Source: Prevotella sp.
GTDB taxonomy: Bacteria; Bacteroidota; Bacteroidia; Bacteroidales; Bacteroidaceae
Direction of reading: 5' to 3'
NCBI GenBank assembly: GCA_017443345.1
Contig: JAFSNR010000071.1
Location: forward strand, 1-53,414
Length of the DNA: 53,414 bases
Part shown: piece by piece, positions 1 to 7,907 of the stretch
Position numbering within the stretch: position 1 is the stretch's first letter
How the letters are laid out: the number at the start of each line of letters is the position of its first letter
Position numbers and translations under genes: made by a program
The notes under the pieces: model-generated
Seen by the model: only the letters and a program-made list of their open reading frames with translations
The model's database searches: none
What the model was told of the DNA's origin: nothing

Positions 1-382
1 ATATTATATATAGTATATTTTTATGGCGAGAGATTTTTCTTGCTCATGAGGAAACTGTGCTCTGTGCGCTGTGCGCTCTTGAGAGTCAAAATCGTGTGTC
101 TTTTCCTGAAGAATACTATTTTTCAAAACGTGCTTTTTTTTGTGTCTTTTTTGAAGATTTATTTGGAAACACATTGAATTTTTTGTACCTTTGCAATGTC
201 GAAAGAAAAAATCGGAGTGCCGGCCATTAAGGATAAAAATTGTGAGCATTAAATCTAGAAATTGCGCGCATTAATGGTAGCAAATTTTTCCTTTAAAGCC
301 TTCGCACAACGTGACTTTCAGAGACATTGAGAGTATTAATAAAATTATTTAACAACACAAAAAAACAAAACTAGATTGAATT
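1..382. other. Left-edge non-coding stretch
   Basis: This A+T-rich stretch holds no convincing gene. An 81-codon open frame on the minus strand (4-249) has no recognisable domain and overlaps a good plus-strand promoter, so it is not called. The only clear signal is the promoter near 162-193. It would give a leader of about 180 nt before the ATG at 383. Confidence 0.5.
162..193 (+). promoter_or_regulatory. Bacteroidetes-type promoter (-33 TTTG, -7 TAccTTTG)
   Basis: TTTG at 162-165 and TACCTTTG at 186-193 are 20 bp apart, the usual spacing for the primary sigma factor of Bacteroidetes. Transcription would start near 198 and run rightwards. The only downstream plus-strand frame with a start is the short one at 383, so the promoter may have lost its original gene. 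Confidence 0.6.
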
Positions 383-496
383 ATGGCTAATAGAGTTATT
401 CCACAGCGTCAAGAAGCTGGAGGACGAGCTGAAGAACACGGCTATCTAGCTTTCTTCTCGTCCATCATCTTCTGGTTTTTAAGTTTAGTTACTTGA
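383..496 (+). CDS. Possible 37-codon ORF, or 5' remnant of a lost gene
   Basis: ATG at 383 opens a 37-residue frame that starts MANRVIPQRQ and ends with an aromatic-rich tail and TGA at 494-496. It lies behind a good promoter and a long A-rich leader, which looks like the start of a real gene. It runs into the opposite-strand 3' end of the peptidase remnant (stop at 489-491). I do not recognise the protein. It could be a small protein, the first codons of a gene cut by a rearrangement, or chance. Confidence 0.25.
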   Translation: MANRVIPQRQEAGGRAEEHGYLAFFSSIIFWFLSLVT

Positions 497-1460
497 TGTA
501 TTGCCTGATAGCAGTCACAATCTGCTGATAGGTCGTCTTCGGACAAAATTGCTCATTGTTGATTAAGTCGTTATGCCCACCATTCGGCACAAGGATCTTC
601 TGTATGTTGGGGTTCGTCGGGTCGGGAATGGCGCCTCCGGTCCAAGGGTCGTTCTCGCCATAGACGAAGATCATCTTCTTGGTGGTGTTCGGCAGGAAGT
701 TGTTGATGAAGTCCTTGGTCATCGCATCGCTGTAGCGTGCTGCGTAGGTGGGATAGTCCTTATAGAATATCAGCATCTCAGCCTCTGTCTTCGCACGGGT
801 AGAAGCCTTCGGATGCTCCTGGATATACTCCATCAGTTCCGCCGCGCTCTTCTCAATGAAGAATCTCGTAAAATCGAGCGTAGACTTATCTGTAGGATCG
901 GGTATATAGTCCTTCCACGTGTCGATGGGGATGTTTGTCAACTTCTCGAAGAGGTTATTACGGCTGACATTAACAAAGTTTGCGAGAATCTTAGCGACAA
1001 TCTGGTCTTCGGTATACTTTGCATCCTGCATCTCTTTAATAGAGCCTTTATTTTCCTTCTTATACTTGGACACGAGATAGTCGCTCAGATCTGACTTGCT
1101 GACGATGGCCCTGTCGATGGCCAACAGTTTCTCTCTTACCTCAGGCATTGTGGTCAGGGTATTCAAGTACTGATATTGACCTATTCTGGGATCGTCGACA
1201 CGCTCACAGAAGGGCGCGCAGAAAGGCACGTAGAGATCCATGTCGTTATAGCCTTTCTTCTCGCTGTAGTAGGCATAGAGCGCAGAGGCGATACCGCTCT
1301 TGCTGGTGCCTGTGGCGAGCCACTGGCCATTAAAATATCCGCTGCCCCTAAGGGCTGTCACGATGGCGTGATAGTCTTCAGATGCCTGCATGGAGGTGAG
1401 ATAGCTGAACTCGAGGTTCTCGAAGGGCTCTGGCAGTGATTCAATACTTTCATTGGCGTT
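489..1460 (-). pseudogene. Peptidase S37 (PS-10 type) remnant, N-terminus missing
   Basis: The frame encodes the C-terminal two thirds of a secreted S37-family (tripeptidyl aminopeptidase-like) serine peptidase. Visible catalytic signatures are GTSKSG (nucleophile Ser), GENDPWTGG (Asp) and NGGHND (His). The first ATG is at 1391 (300 aa), but homologous-looking sequence (PEPFENLEFSYLTSM) continues upstream to about 1460 without a start codon. The frame then runs into the last codons of the aminotransferase gene and meets a TGA there. There is no signal peptide, and roughly the first 120 residues expected of the family are absent. I infer a deletion that joined the peptidase body to the end of the neighbouring gene. 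Translation from 1391 by coupling is possible, but the product would be cytosolic and probably inactive. Confidence 0.65.
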
Positions 1461-1461
1461 A

Positions 1462-2772
1462 CTAGCGGGGGTTATTCTCGGCGAAGAGCTTCATGCGGTC
1501 CTCGAGAAGGGGGTACTGATGGTCCTCGATGAAGGAGGTGCAGACGCGCAGACCTTCCTGATGGGAGCCGCAGGTGATGAGACAGATGGCTGAGACACCG
1601 TAGTACATCAACTCGTGGGCGAGCTGGCCAGAGGTCATGCCAGGATAGCCGATCGTGAAGTAGAATCCGTCGGCAATGGGCTCGTCGAGGTCCTTGTCGT
1701 AGACCACGTAGAAGTTATGACGGCAGAAGATCTCCTTCAGCTTATGGGCGCGTTCGCCATAGACGCTGACCTCCTTGCGGAAATCGTAACGCCCCTCATA
1801 GGCGGCCTTGAGCATCGCTGCCATCGCAAACTGGGCACTGTGGCTGGTGCCTGACGACAGAGCGTAGAGCATACGGGTGGAGAACACGGGGCCAAAGGGC
1901 AGACCCTGATAACGGGCTGAGAGGTCATCGAAATGACGATGGAACAGGGCGTCGGAGATGCAGACCACACCGATACGCTCGCCTGCATAGCTGAAGGCCT
2001 TGGAACCACTGATGAGCAGCATGTAATTATCGGTGTAACGGGCAACCGTAGCCTGATAAGGGGGCTCGAAGGGCTTGGAGAGGTCCTTGCGGAAGTCCAT
2101 CGCAAAGTAAGCGAGGTCTTCCATGACGATGGCATCGTACTTCGTGGCCAGTTCGCCAATCACCTTCAGCTCTTCCTCACGCAGACAGATCCACGAGGGG
2201 TTGTTGGGGTTGGAGTAGACGATGGCACAGATATTGCGCTGCTTGAGATAGCCCTCGAGCTTGGGACCAAGCTTCTCACCACGATAGTCATAGACATCGA
2301 AAGTCTGGTACTTCACACCCATCACGTCGAGCTGCATCTTCTGTACAGGGAAGCCGGGATCAATGAAGAGGACGGTATCCTTCGACGCGTCGCGCTGCGA
2401 ACAGGTGAGGAACGAGGCGAAGGTGCCCTGCATGGAACCCGTGACGGGCACACAGCCCTCGGGCTTGATGTCGACACCGATGAAGGCCTTCACAAACTGG
2501 GATGCTGCCTCCTTCAGGGCTGGAGCGCCCTGGATATCGGGATAGCTATGGGCGATGCCGTCCTGTAAGGCCTTGATCTGGGCATCGACGCCCACCTGAG
2601 CGGCAGGGAGTCCGGGAATACCCATCTCCATCTTGATGAACTCTACCCCACTCGCCTTCTCGGCCTTGGCGGCTACTTGTTTTACCTCACGGATCGTGGC
2701 CTTGGCGAAATCGGTAATACCGAGTTCAGCTACCAGTCCATTGACTATTTTCTTATCTATAGGTGTATTCAT
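1462..2772 (-). CDS. PLP-dependent aminotransferase, class I/II
   Basis: A 436-residue fold-type I aminotransferase. The PLP-binding features are visible: YSNPNNPSW (family NPNNP motif), the Asp of MEDLAYFAMD, and SGSKAFSYAGERIG with the Schiff-base Lys and phosphate-binding Arg. Length and both termini look complete. It lies just downstream of iorA and iorB on the same strand, so aromatic 2-oxo acids made by the oxidoreductase are plausible substrates (inference from context). Its last codons overlap, in another frame, the truncated reading frame of the peptidase remnant. Substrate specificity cannot be read from the sequence. Confidence 0.88.
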   Translation of the reverse strand: MNTPIDKKIVNGLVAELGITDFAKATIREVKQVAAKAEKASGVEFIKMEMGIPGLPAAQVGVDAQIKALQDGIAHSYPDIQGAPALKEAASQFVKAFIGVDIKPEGCVPVTGSMQGTFASFLTCSQRDASKDTVLFIDPGFPVQKMQLDVMGVKYQTFDVYDYRGEKLGPKLEGYLKQRNICAIVYSNPNNPSWICLREEELKVIGELATKYDAIVMEDLAYFAMDFRKDLSKPFEPPYQATVARYTDNYMLLISGSKAFSYAGERIGVVCISDALFHRHFDDLSARYQGLPFGPVFSTRMLYALSSGTSHSAQFAMAAMLKAAYEGRYDFRKEVSVYGERAHKLKEIFCRHNFYVVYDKDLDEPIADGFYFTIGYPGMTSGQLAHELMYYGVSAICLITCGSHQEGLRVCTSFIEDHQYPLLEDRMKLFAENNPR

Positions 2773-2779
2773 TCTATTT

Positions 2780-2883
2780 AAAGTTTAGAGTTTAAAGTTT
2801 AGAGTTTATAGATGATTTGTTCTATAGACTGATGGGCTTGCCAGGTAATCAGCTATAAACTATAAACTCTAAACTATAAACTA
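2780..2883. repeat. Heptamer-armed palindromic element, copy 1
   Basis: The left arm (2780-2811) is tandem AGTTTAG/AGTTTAA/AGTTTAT heptamers. The right arm (2853-2883) is the inverted form (CTATAAA repeats). Between them is a core of about 41 nt. The reverse complement of that core matches the core of the element at 3472-3573 at 30 of 39 positions without gaps. The element fills the aminotransferase-iorB gap and could form a long hairpin in RNA. The two copies stand in opposite orientation on either side of iorB. Confidence 0.8.
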
Positions 2884-2888
2884 AAAAA

Positions 2889-3467
2889 TTATTTCTGGGC
2901 TGCGCGGCCTAGGGCCAGGGCCTTGATATTGGCCTCGACGATGGCGTCGCCCTTGCGAGCGAAGACTCGACGGATGGCCTCCTCGAGCTTCGAGTACTCA
3001 ATACCGAGCGCCTTCTGGGCTGCACCCAGGAGGATGACGTTGGCAGAGCGTGGCACACCGTTGTCCTTGGCTGCCTGCTCAATATCGAGTACAATGACGT
3101 TCTTGATGGCGTTCAGGTCGCTCTTAATCTTCTCCATATCAGGATAGTTGGGGATGTTGACGAAAGGTGCGCTCGAAGTGATAATCCAACCCTCCTTGGA
3201 GAGGAAAGGCAGATAGCGCAGGGCTTCCATGGGCTCCATCGAGATGATGACATCGGCACCACCCAGGGGGATCAGGTCGCTGGCAATGGGATTGCTCGAG
3301 ATGCGCAGATTGGACTGTACGTCACCGCCTCGCTGCGACATGCCATGAACCTCGGCCTGCTTGATATAGAGGTTCTCCTTCATGGCTGCCTCGCCGATAA
3401 TGGTAGCGATAGAGAGGATACCTTGTCCTCCTACACCGCATAAAATTATGTCTGTTTTCATATTCAT
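2889..3467 (-). CDS. iorB: Indolepyruvate ferredoxin oxidoreductase, beta subunit
   Basis: A 192-residue gamma-type subunit of the 2-oxoacid:ferredoxin oxidoreductase family. The N-terminal GVGGQGILS motif and the later HGMSQRGGDV segment are characteristic. With IorA it would interconvert aryl-pyruvates (indole-, phenyl-, hydroxyphenylpyruvate) and aryl-acetyl-CoA, with ferredoxin as electron carrier. In anaerobic gut Bacteroidales the reaction can also run reductively to make aromatic amino acids from aryl-acetates (family knowledge). It follows iorA on the same strand and is flanked on both sides by related heptamer-armed palindromic elements. Confidence 0.93.
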   Translation of the reverse strand: MNMKTDIILCGVGGQGILSIATIIGEAAMKENLYIKQAEVHGMSQRGGDVQSNLRISSNPIASDLIPLGGADVIISMEPMEALRYLPFLSKEGWIITSSAPFVNIPNYPDMEKIKSDLNAIKNVIVLDIEQAAKDNGVPRSANVILLGAAQKALGIEYSKLEEAIRRVFARKGDAIVEANIKALALGRAAQK

Positions 3468-3471
3468 TTAT

Positions 3472-3573
3472 GTTTAGAGTTTATAGTTTATAGTTTATAG
3501 TTGATTACCCTGTAAGCCATTCTGACTATAGAACATTTCATCTATAAACTATAAACTTTAAACTATCAACTAT
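3472..3573. repeat. Heptamer-armed palindromic element, copy 2
   Basis: The left arm (3472-3503) consists of AGTTTAT heptamers, the core of 38 nt lies at 3504-3541, and the inverted right arm follows (3542-3573). The core matches the reverse complement of copy 1 (2812-2852). The right arm runs into the iorA stop codon (3570-3572). Two related elements in consecutive gaps suggest a mobile or gene-converting repeat family. Confidence 0.8.
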
Positions 3574-5168
3574 TTATTCTTCTTCTGCTTGAGGTGACGC
3601 TGTAAAGTCTGCATGCACTCACGACGGGGGATGATGACGCTGACTCCGTGATAGTTGATCTCATCGCGGATGGCCTGCGTAATCTCGGGCATGTTCTTGG
3701 GAATCGGATTCACCACCTTCAGATGGTCTTCAGAAAGACCAAGTCCCTTACAGATGGCTTCGAACTTATTGGTACCAGCAGAGTCCTGTCCGCCTGTCAT
3801 CGCAGTGGTCAGGTTGTCGGAAATGATGACGGTGATGTCGGCATTCTCGTTGATGGCATCGAGCAGTCCCGTCATACCGCTGTGGGTAAAGGTTGAGTCG
3901 CCGATGATAGCGACAGCGGGCCACTGACCTGCATCGCTGGCACCCTTGGCCATCGTGATCGAGGCTCCCATGTCGACACAGGAGTGGATGGCCTTATACG
4001 GGGGCAGGAAGCCGAGGGTGTAACAGCCGATATCGCCAAAGACACGGGCATTGGGATACTCGCGCAGCACCTCGTTGAGGGCGGTATAGACATCGCGGTG
4101 ACCACAACCCTGACACAGTGCTGGCGGACGTGGCGTCACATCCTCACAAGGCGCATAGCTCTCGCTGCTCTCGATGCCGAGGGCACGCTTCAAGAAGTCG
4201 GGATTCAACTCACCTGTACGAGGCAGCTCGCCTGTCAGACGGCCCTTGATCACAGCGTTGCCTGGCATCACACCACGCACCTGATCCTCGATGAAGGGCT
4301 GACCCTCCTCGGCAATCAGCACATACTCGCAATCGTCGGTCATGCGACGGATGAGCTTCTTGGGGATGGGGTACTGCGAGATCTTCAGCACGGGGAAAGG
4401 ACAACCGTCGGGATAGCACTCCATCAGGTAGTTGTAGGCAATACCACTGGCGATGATGCCGAGCTTGTGGTCTGCGGCATCGATATACTGGTTGTACTTG
4501 CTGTCGACGGCCATCTGCTCGAGGATGGGCTGCTGACCAGTCACGACGATGTTACGCTTCTTGGCGAAGGCGGGCAGCAACACCCAGTTAGAGGCCTGGG
4601 CATCGTAGTTGAGCTCGTTCTGAGGACGTGCCTCCTCCTTGACCTCCACAACGGCACGGCTGTGGGCCATACGCGTGGTGACACGCATCAGGATGGGAAG
4701 ATGGAGCTGTTCTGAGAGATCGAAAGCCTCCTGCATCATGTCGTAGGCCTCCTGCTGACTGCTCGGCTCGAGCGTGGGAATCATGGCGAACTTCGCATAG
4801 AAGCGTGAGTCCTGCTCGTCCTGTGAGGAGTGCATCGACGGATCGTCGGCCACGAGTACCACGAGTCCACCATTCGTACCTGTCATCGCAGAATTCACGA
4901 ATGGATCAGCACAGACATTCAGTCCCACATGTTTCATACACACCAGTGCCCTCTTGCCCATATACGACATACCGAGGGCAGCCTCCATAGCCGTCTTCTC
5001 GTTGGTAGACCAGCGACGGTGGATGTTACGCTCCTTGGCGATAGGCGAATCCTGGATGTACTCCGTAATCTCCGTAGAAGGAGTGCCGGGATAAGCATAG
5101 ACACCACTCAGACCTGCATCGATGGCACCCTGAGCAATGGCCTCGTCACCCAATAACAATTTCTTCAT
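3570..5168 (-). CDS. iorA: Indolepyruvate ferredoxin oxidoreductase, alpha subunit
   Basis: A 532-residue thiamine-diphosphate enzyme subunit. The N-terminal pyrimidine-binding domain (about 1-170) contains YPGTPSTEI. The C-terminal TPP-binding domain has LCQGCGHR (351-358) and GDSTFTHSG (423-431) with ISDN (449-452) as the Mg-TPP motif. The protein ends at QKKNK without the Cys-rich ferredoxin-like domain found at the C-terminus of longer archaeal IorA proteins, so electrons probably pass to an external ferredoxin. The promoter at 5217-5248 starts the transcript iorA-iorB-aminotransferase. Four degenerate octamers lie directly before the ATG. Confidence 0.94.
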   Translation of the reverse strand: MKKLLLGDEAIAQGAIDAGLSGVYAYPGTPSTEITEYIQDSPIAKERNIHRRWSTNEKTAMEAALGMSYMGKRALVCMKHVGLNVCADPFVNSAMTGTNGGLVVLVADDPSMHSSQDEQDSRFYAKFAMIPTLEPSSQQEAYDMMQEAFDLSEQLHLPILMRVTTRMAHSRAVVEVKEEARPQNELNYDAQASNWVLLPAFAKKRNIVVTGQQPILEQMAVDSKYNQYIDAADHKLGIIASGIAYNYLMECYPDGCPFPVLKISQYPIPKKLIRRMTDDCEYVLIAEEGQPFIEDQVRGVMPGNAVIKGRLTGELPRTGELNPDFLKRALGIESSESYAPCEDVTPRPPALCQGCGHRDVYTALNEVLREYPNARVFGDIGCYTLGFLPPYKAIHSCVDMGASITMAKGASDAGQWPAVAIIGDSTFTHSGMTGLLDAINENADITVIISDNLTTAMTGGQDSAGTNKFEAICKGLGLSEDHLKVVNPIPKNMPEITQAIRDEINYHGVSVIIPRRECMQTLQRHLKQKKNK

Positions 5169-5169
5169 T

Positions 5170-5211
5170 TGACTATTTGATTATTTAACGATTTAACAAT
5201 TTTGCGCAAAG
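5170..5211. repeat. Degenerate octamer array in the iorA leader
   Basis: On the minus strand about four 8-nt units (of the type AATTGTTA, AATCGTTA, AATAATCA, AATAGTCA) sit directly before the iorA ATG at 5168. They resemble the other short tandem repeats of the window and would form the whole 5' leader of the mRNA. Confidence 0.5.
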
Positions 5212-5216
5212 GTACG

Positions 5217-5248
5217 ACTTTTCAGCCAAACAGCCAAAAAAAAGCGGC
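5217..5248 (-). promoter_or_regulatory. iorA promoter
   Basis: On the minus strand the -7 box TACCTTTG (5217-5224) and -33 TTTG (5245-5248) are 20 bp apart. The -33 box lies in the T-tract of the terminator of the upstream porin gene, so the two signals share bases. Expected start near 5212. Confidence 0.75.
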
Positions 5249-5278
5249 CTTATTTGTATAAAGCCGCATATATATTCA
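5244..5278 (-). terminator. Terminator of the OmpP1-like gene
   Basis: On the minus strand GCGGC-TTTAT pairs with ATAA-GGCCGC around a short loop, and eight T residues follow. It lies 14 bp after the stop codon at 5292. Its T-tract overlaps the iorA -33 box. Confidence 0.75.
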
Positions 5279-5291
5279 GAAAAGTTACAAC

Positions 5292-6836
5292 TTAGAAGGT
5301 GTAGCCCAGAGTGAACAGTACCTGATGGCGATTGTTCTTCACCTCCTGGTCGAAGGGCAGGTTGTCATCATCGCTACCTGCGAAGGGCAGGAACTGGCCT
5401 TTCTTCGTCTGATACTGGTAGGCCATATCAACCTTGAACTTGTCGAAGGTGAAGCCGACACCAGCGGTGATGCGGTGGGTGGCCTTCCAGTTGACATAGT
5501 CAGTCTCAGAAGAATAGTAGTTACCCAGCGACCAGACCTCTACACCACGATAGGCGTCCTGCTTGTACATGGGCGATACGTAGTTGTAACCCAAGCGGAT
5601 AGCCATAATGGGGATGGGCTTGAACTCTGCACCGAGCTTCAGGGTAGACACACCCTTGAGCGTCTTCTTGATGTGGTCGTTCATCTCCTTGTCGCGCTCC
5701 GTGTTCGAGTAGTAGACATCGTAATACCTGTCATAGCTCTCGCCTCGCTTGATGCGGGCATCGGTAGCTCCGTAGTCGCTGTACTCATAGGTAACACCCA
5801 GAGCCAGGTTGGTACCGATGGTATGGCCGAGGCTGACACCGAACTTCCAAGGGGTGCGGAACTCGTACTTCAGTTCGTCGTGACGAGGATTGTTGTCAGC
5901 ATAATACTGATTGTTCAGACGCAGACCAGTCCTGTTGACGGTACGCAGATCGTAGAAGATGGGCGAGTTGATGTAGAGACCAAAGCGGAAGGGTGAGCTC
6001 TCGATGGGACGAACAATCGTACCGATCTTAATCTCATAGCCTGTACCGTCGATGTCGCGAGAGTCCTCCAGTTCGGCTGTTTGCAAGTCCAACGGATTGC
6101 TCTTCACATTCTCAAAGTACGTGTTATAACCGCGATAGTGCACATCGTGGATGCCAACCGTCATACCAAGATAGACGCGATCGTTGATGTTACCACTGAT
6201 ATTGAGGTCGTACTCGCTGATATAGCCCTTGTTGCCACGATTGAAGCTGTAGTTATCGCCACTGAAGCGATAGGCATCGGTATTGAACGAGCCATCGGAC
6301 AGGATCAGGTTCGTGTCGTAGAGACCTTCGTGATAGAGCACGTCTGCCTGGTTATAGGTCAGGTCGTCGCTACTCTTCACTACGCCTGCAGCAAACTTAT
6401 CGAGCGTCAGCTTGCTCTGTGAAGCGCCGTCGAGCCGATCAGTCACAGAGAGGATCTGGTTGAAGTTACGACTCTTGTGATAGTTGAACCCGAGGTTCAG
6501 GAAACTCGAGCGACTCAAGCGAGTGGTCAGCACGAAACCAGCCTGATCGAAGCTGACGTTGGTCTTGTTGGCTGGTCCCCAACTGTCCACCCCACTCTGA
6601 GATACGACACCCATCGAGGCCGAGATATGGCTTCTGCGGAAGAGTCCGATACCAGCAGGGTTCGTTGAGATGGTCGAGAGGTCGGCACCGAGTGCCTCCA
6701 TCGCGCCACCCATACCCACGTAGCGGGCAGTACCATTCAGATCCTGAGTAGATACCTCTGCTACTTCATATGTCTCCTGTGCAGCCACTGGCAGTACTGC
6801 TGCCAAAGCCAACGCTGCAAAAAATAATCTCTTCAT
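5292..6836 (-). CDS. Outer-membrane transport protein, OmpP1/FadL-like
   Basis: A 514-residue protein with a signal peptide (MKRLFFAALALAAVLPVAAQ). Mature sequence TARYVGMGGAMEALGADLSTISTNPAG is the N-terminal hatch signature shared by OmpP1/FadL/TodX and PorV-like beta-barrels. The rest alternates aromatic-rich strands typical of an outer-membrane barrel and ends in LGYTF, with a terminal Phe as needed for BAM insertion. Related Bacteroidales proteins are often named hemin receptors, but the substrate is unknown and hydrophobic compounds are equally possible. It follows the aromatic/Gly-rich protein gene by about 36 bp and has its own terminator. Confidence 0.8.
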   Translation of the reverse strand: MKRLFFAALALAAVLPVAAQETYEVAEVSTQDLNGTARYVGMGGAMEALGADLSTISTNPAGIGLFRRSHISASMGVVSQSGVDSWGPANKTNVSFDQAGFVLTTRLSRSSFLNLGFNYHKSRNFNQILSVTDRLDGASQSKLTLDKFAAGVVKSSDDLTYNQADVLYHEGLYDTNLILSDGSFNTDAYRFSGDNYSFNRGNKGYISEYDLNISGNINDRVYLGMTVGIHDVHYRGYNTYFENVKSNPLDLQTAELEDSRDIDGTGYEIKIGTIVRPIESSPFRFGLYINSPIFYDLRTVNRTGLRLNNQYYADNNPRHDELKYEFRTPWKFGVSLGHTIGTNLALGVTYEYSDYGATDARIKRGESYDRYYDVYYSNTERDKEMNDHIKKTLKGVSTLKLGAEFKPIPIMAIRLGYNYVSPMYKQDAYRGVEVWSLGNYYSSETDYVNWKATHRITAGVGFTFDKFKVDMAYQYQTKKGQFLPFAGSDDDNLPFDQEVKNNRHQVLFTLGYTF

Positions 6837-6840
6837 ATAC

Positions 6841-6872
6841 CTATAAACTGTAAACCGTAAACTATAAACTAT
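6841..6872. repeat. Single heptamer arm (CTATAAA/CTGTAAA units)
   Basis: Four to five heptamers of the TGTAAAC/TATAAAC type fill the gap between the porin gene and the stop codon of the gene at 6873. There is no second arm, so this is a one-sided version of the palindromic elements. Confidence 0.7.
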
Positions 6873-7787
6873 TTATCTATGGCGTCCGAATCCACCGCCA
6901 CCACCTGAGCGGCCTCCGCCACCTCCGCCTCCGAAGGAGCCACCACCAGAGCGAGAACCACCTCCACCACCGAAGGAGCCTGAGCTGCTGGAAGAGCGAC
7001 TTGCACCGAACGAGCCATTGTTGTAGCTGGGCGTGCGACCTGCTGACGAGCTGCCTCTGCGATTACCATAGCTGGCACCGAAGGAACCACGTCCTGCTGT
7101 CGTGCGACGATCACTTGTGCCGAAGCTGCTGCGACCTCCGCCAAAGGACTGGCGCGGAGAGCGATAGCGAGGTGAGTAATGGGCATAGCTGCCACCATAA
7201 TAGACAGGATAGCTCCATCCATAATAGCCGTAGCGATAAGGATAGCCCCAACCATAGTACCAAGGATCGTACCAGCCGTACCAAGAGCTGTACCAAGGTC
7301 CGGCATACCAGGTGTTATAGTACCAGGGATCATACCAGCCGGGATACCAACCATAGGTGCGATAGTACCAAGGAGAATGCCAGCCCCAGTAGTCGTAACG
7401 GCCCTTCTCGTAACCTGCCCAGAAAGCAGCGTTATCCGTCAGGACGTAATCGTCGAAGCGCGTCATCTTCTTCGTCAACTTGAAATCCTCATTCTGCAAC
7501 GAATCGGGATAGACACCTTTCTGGCCGTTGAAATCAATGATATCGACCTTCGTAGAGTCGCCATCAATCTCAACATACGTACTCTTCGTACGACGGTTAT
7601 ACTCGTCGACCGAACGGTTGCTGCCTGCGTAATAGGTATCCTTAGGCATACCGTAGTTATCCGTCACCACCTCTACACTCGACTTCTTCTTAGGTACGAA
7701 ATAGAGGTCATCATCCTGAGCCAGCATGGATAAAGGCATGGCTCCGAACAACATTGAAATGAGTAACAGTTTTTTCATTTTCTTCAA
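6873..7787 (-). CDS. Exported aromatic- and Gly/Ser/Arg-rich protein
   Basis: A 304-residue protein with a signal peptide (MKKMKKLLLISMLFGAMPLS, cleavage after LAQ). Residues about 25-125 look globular. Residues about 130-205 are extremely rich in Tyr, Trp, Pro and Gly (WYPGWYDPWYYNTWY and similar). Residues about 210-304 are Ser/Gly/Arg-rich with FGG and GGGGS runs. The composition suggests an intrinsically disordered surface or envelope protein. I know no function for this family. It may be co-transcribed with the porin gene downstream. A weak -7 box (7807-7814, minus strand) precedes it. Confidence 0.75.
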   Translation of the reverse strand: MKKMKKLLLISMLFGAMPLSMLAQDDDLYFVPKKKSSVEVVTDNYGMPKDTYYAGSNRSVDEYNRRTKSTYVEIDGDSTKVDIIDFNGQKGVYPDSLQNEDFKLTKKMTRFDDYVLTDNAAFWAGYEKGRYDYWGWHSPWYYRTYGWYPGWYDPWYYNTWYAGPWYSSWYGWYDPWYYGWGYPYRYGYYGWSYPVYYGGSYAHYSPRYRSPRQSFGGGRSSFGTSDRRTTAGRGSFGASYGNRRGSSSAGRTPSYNNGSFGASRSSSSSGSFGGGGGSRSGGGSFGGGGGGGRSGGGGGFGRHR

Positions 7788-7879
7788 TCTTTAATGATTC
7801 ACGATGCAAAAATACAACGAATTTGAATGCAAATTTAAGGAAAAACCCTAACTTATGGTAGGATTTTCCCTATTTTTTG

Positions 7880-7887
7880 TAATTTTG
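7880..7887 (+). promoter_or_regulatory. prmA -7 box (TAATTTTG)
   Basis: TAATTTTG lies 21 nt before the prmA ATG. No good -33 TTTG is visible at the usual distance, so the promoter is likely but not certain. Confidence 0.5.
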
Positions 7888-7907
7888 CCTCAAAAATTAA
7901 CATCCTT

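Noticed and set aside
4-249. 81-codon minus-strand frame at the left edge
   Set aside because: Low-complexity Lys/His-rich product, no start context, and overlap with a good plus-strand promoter.
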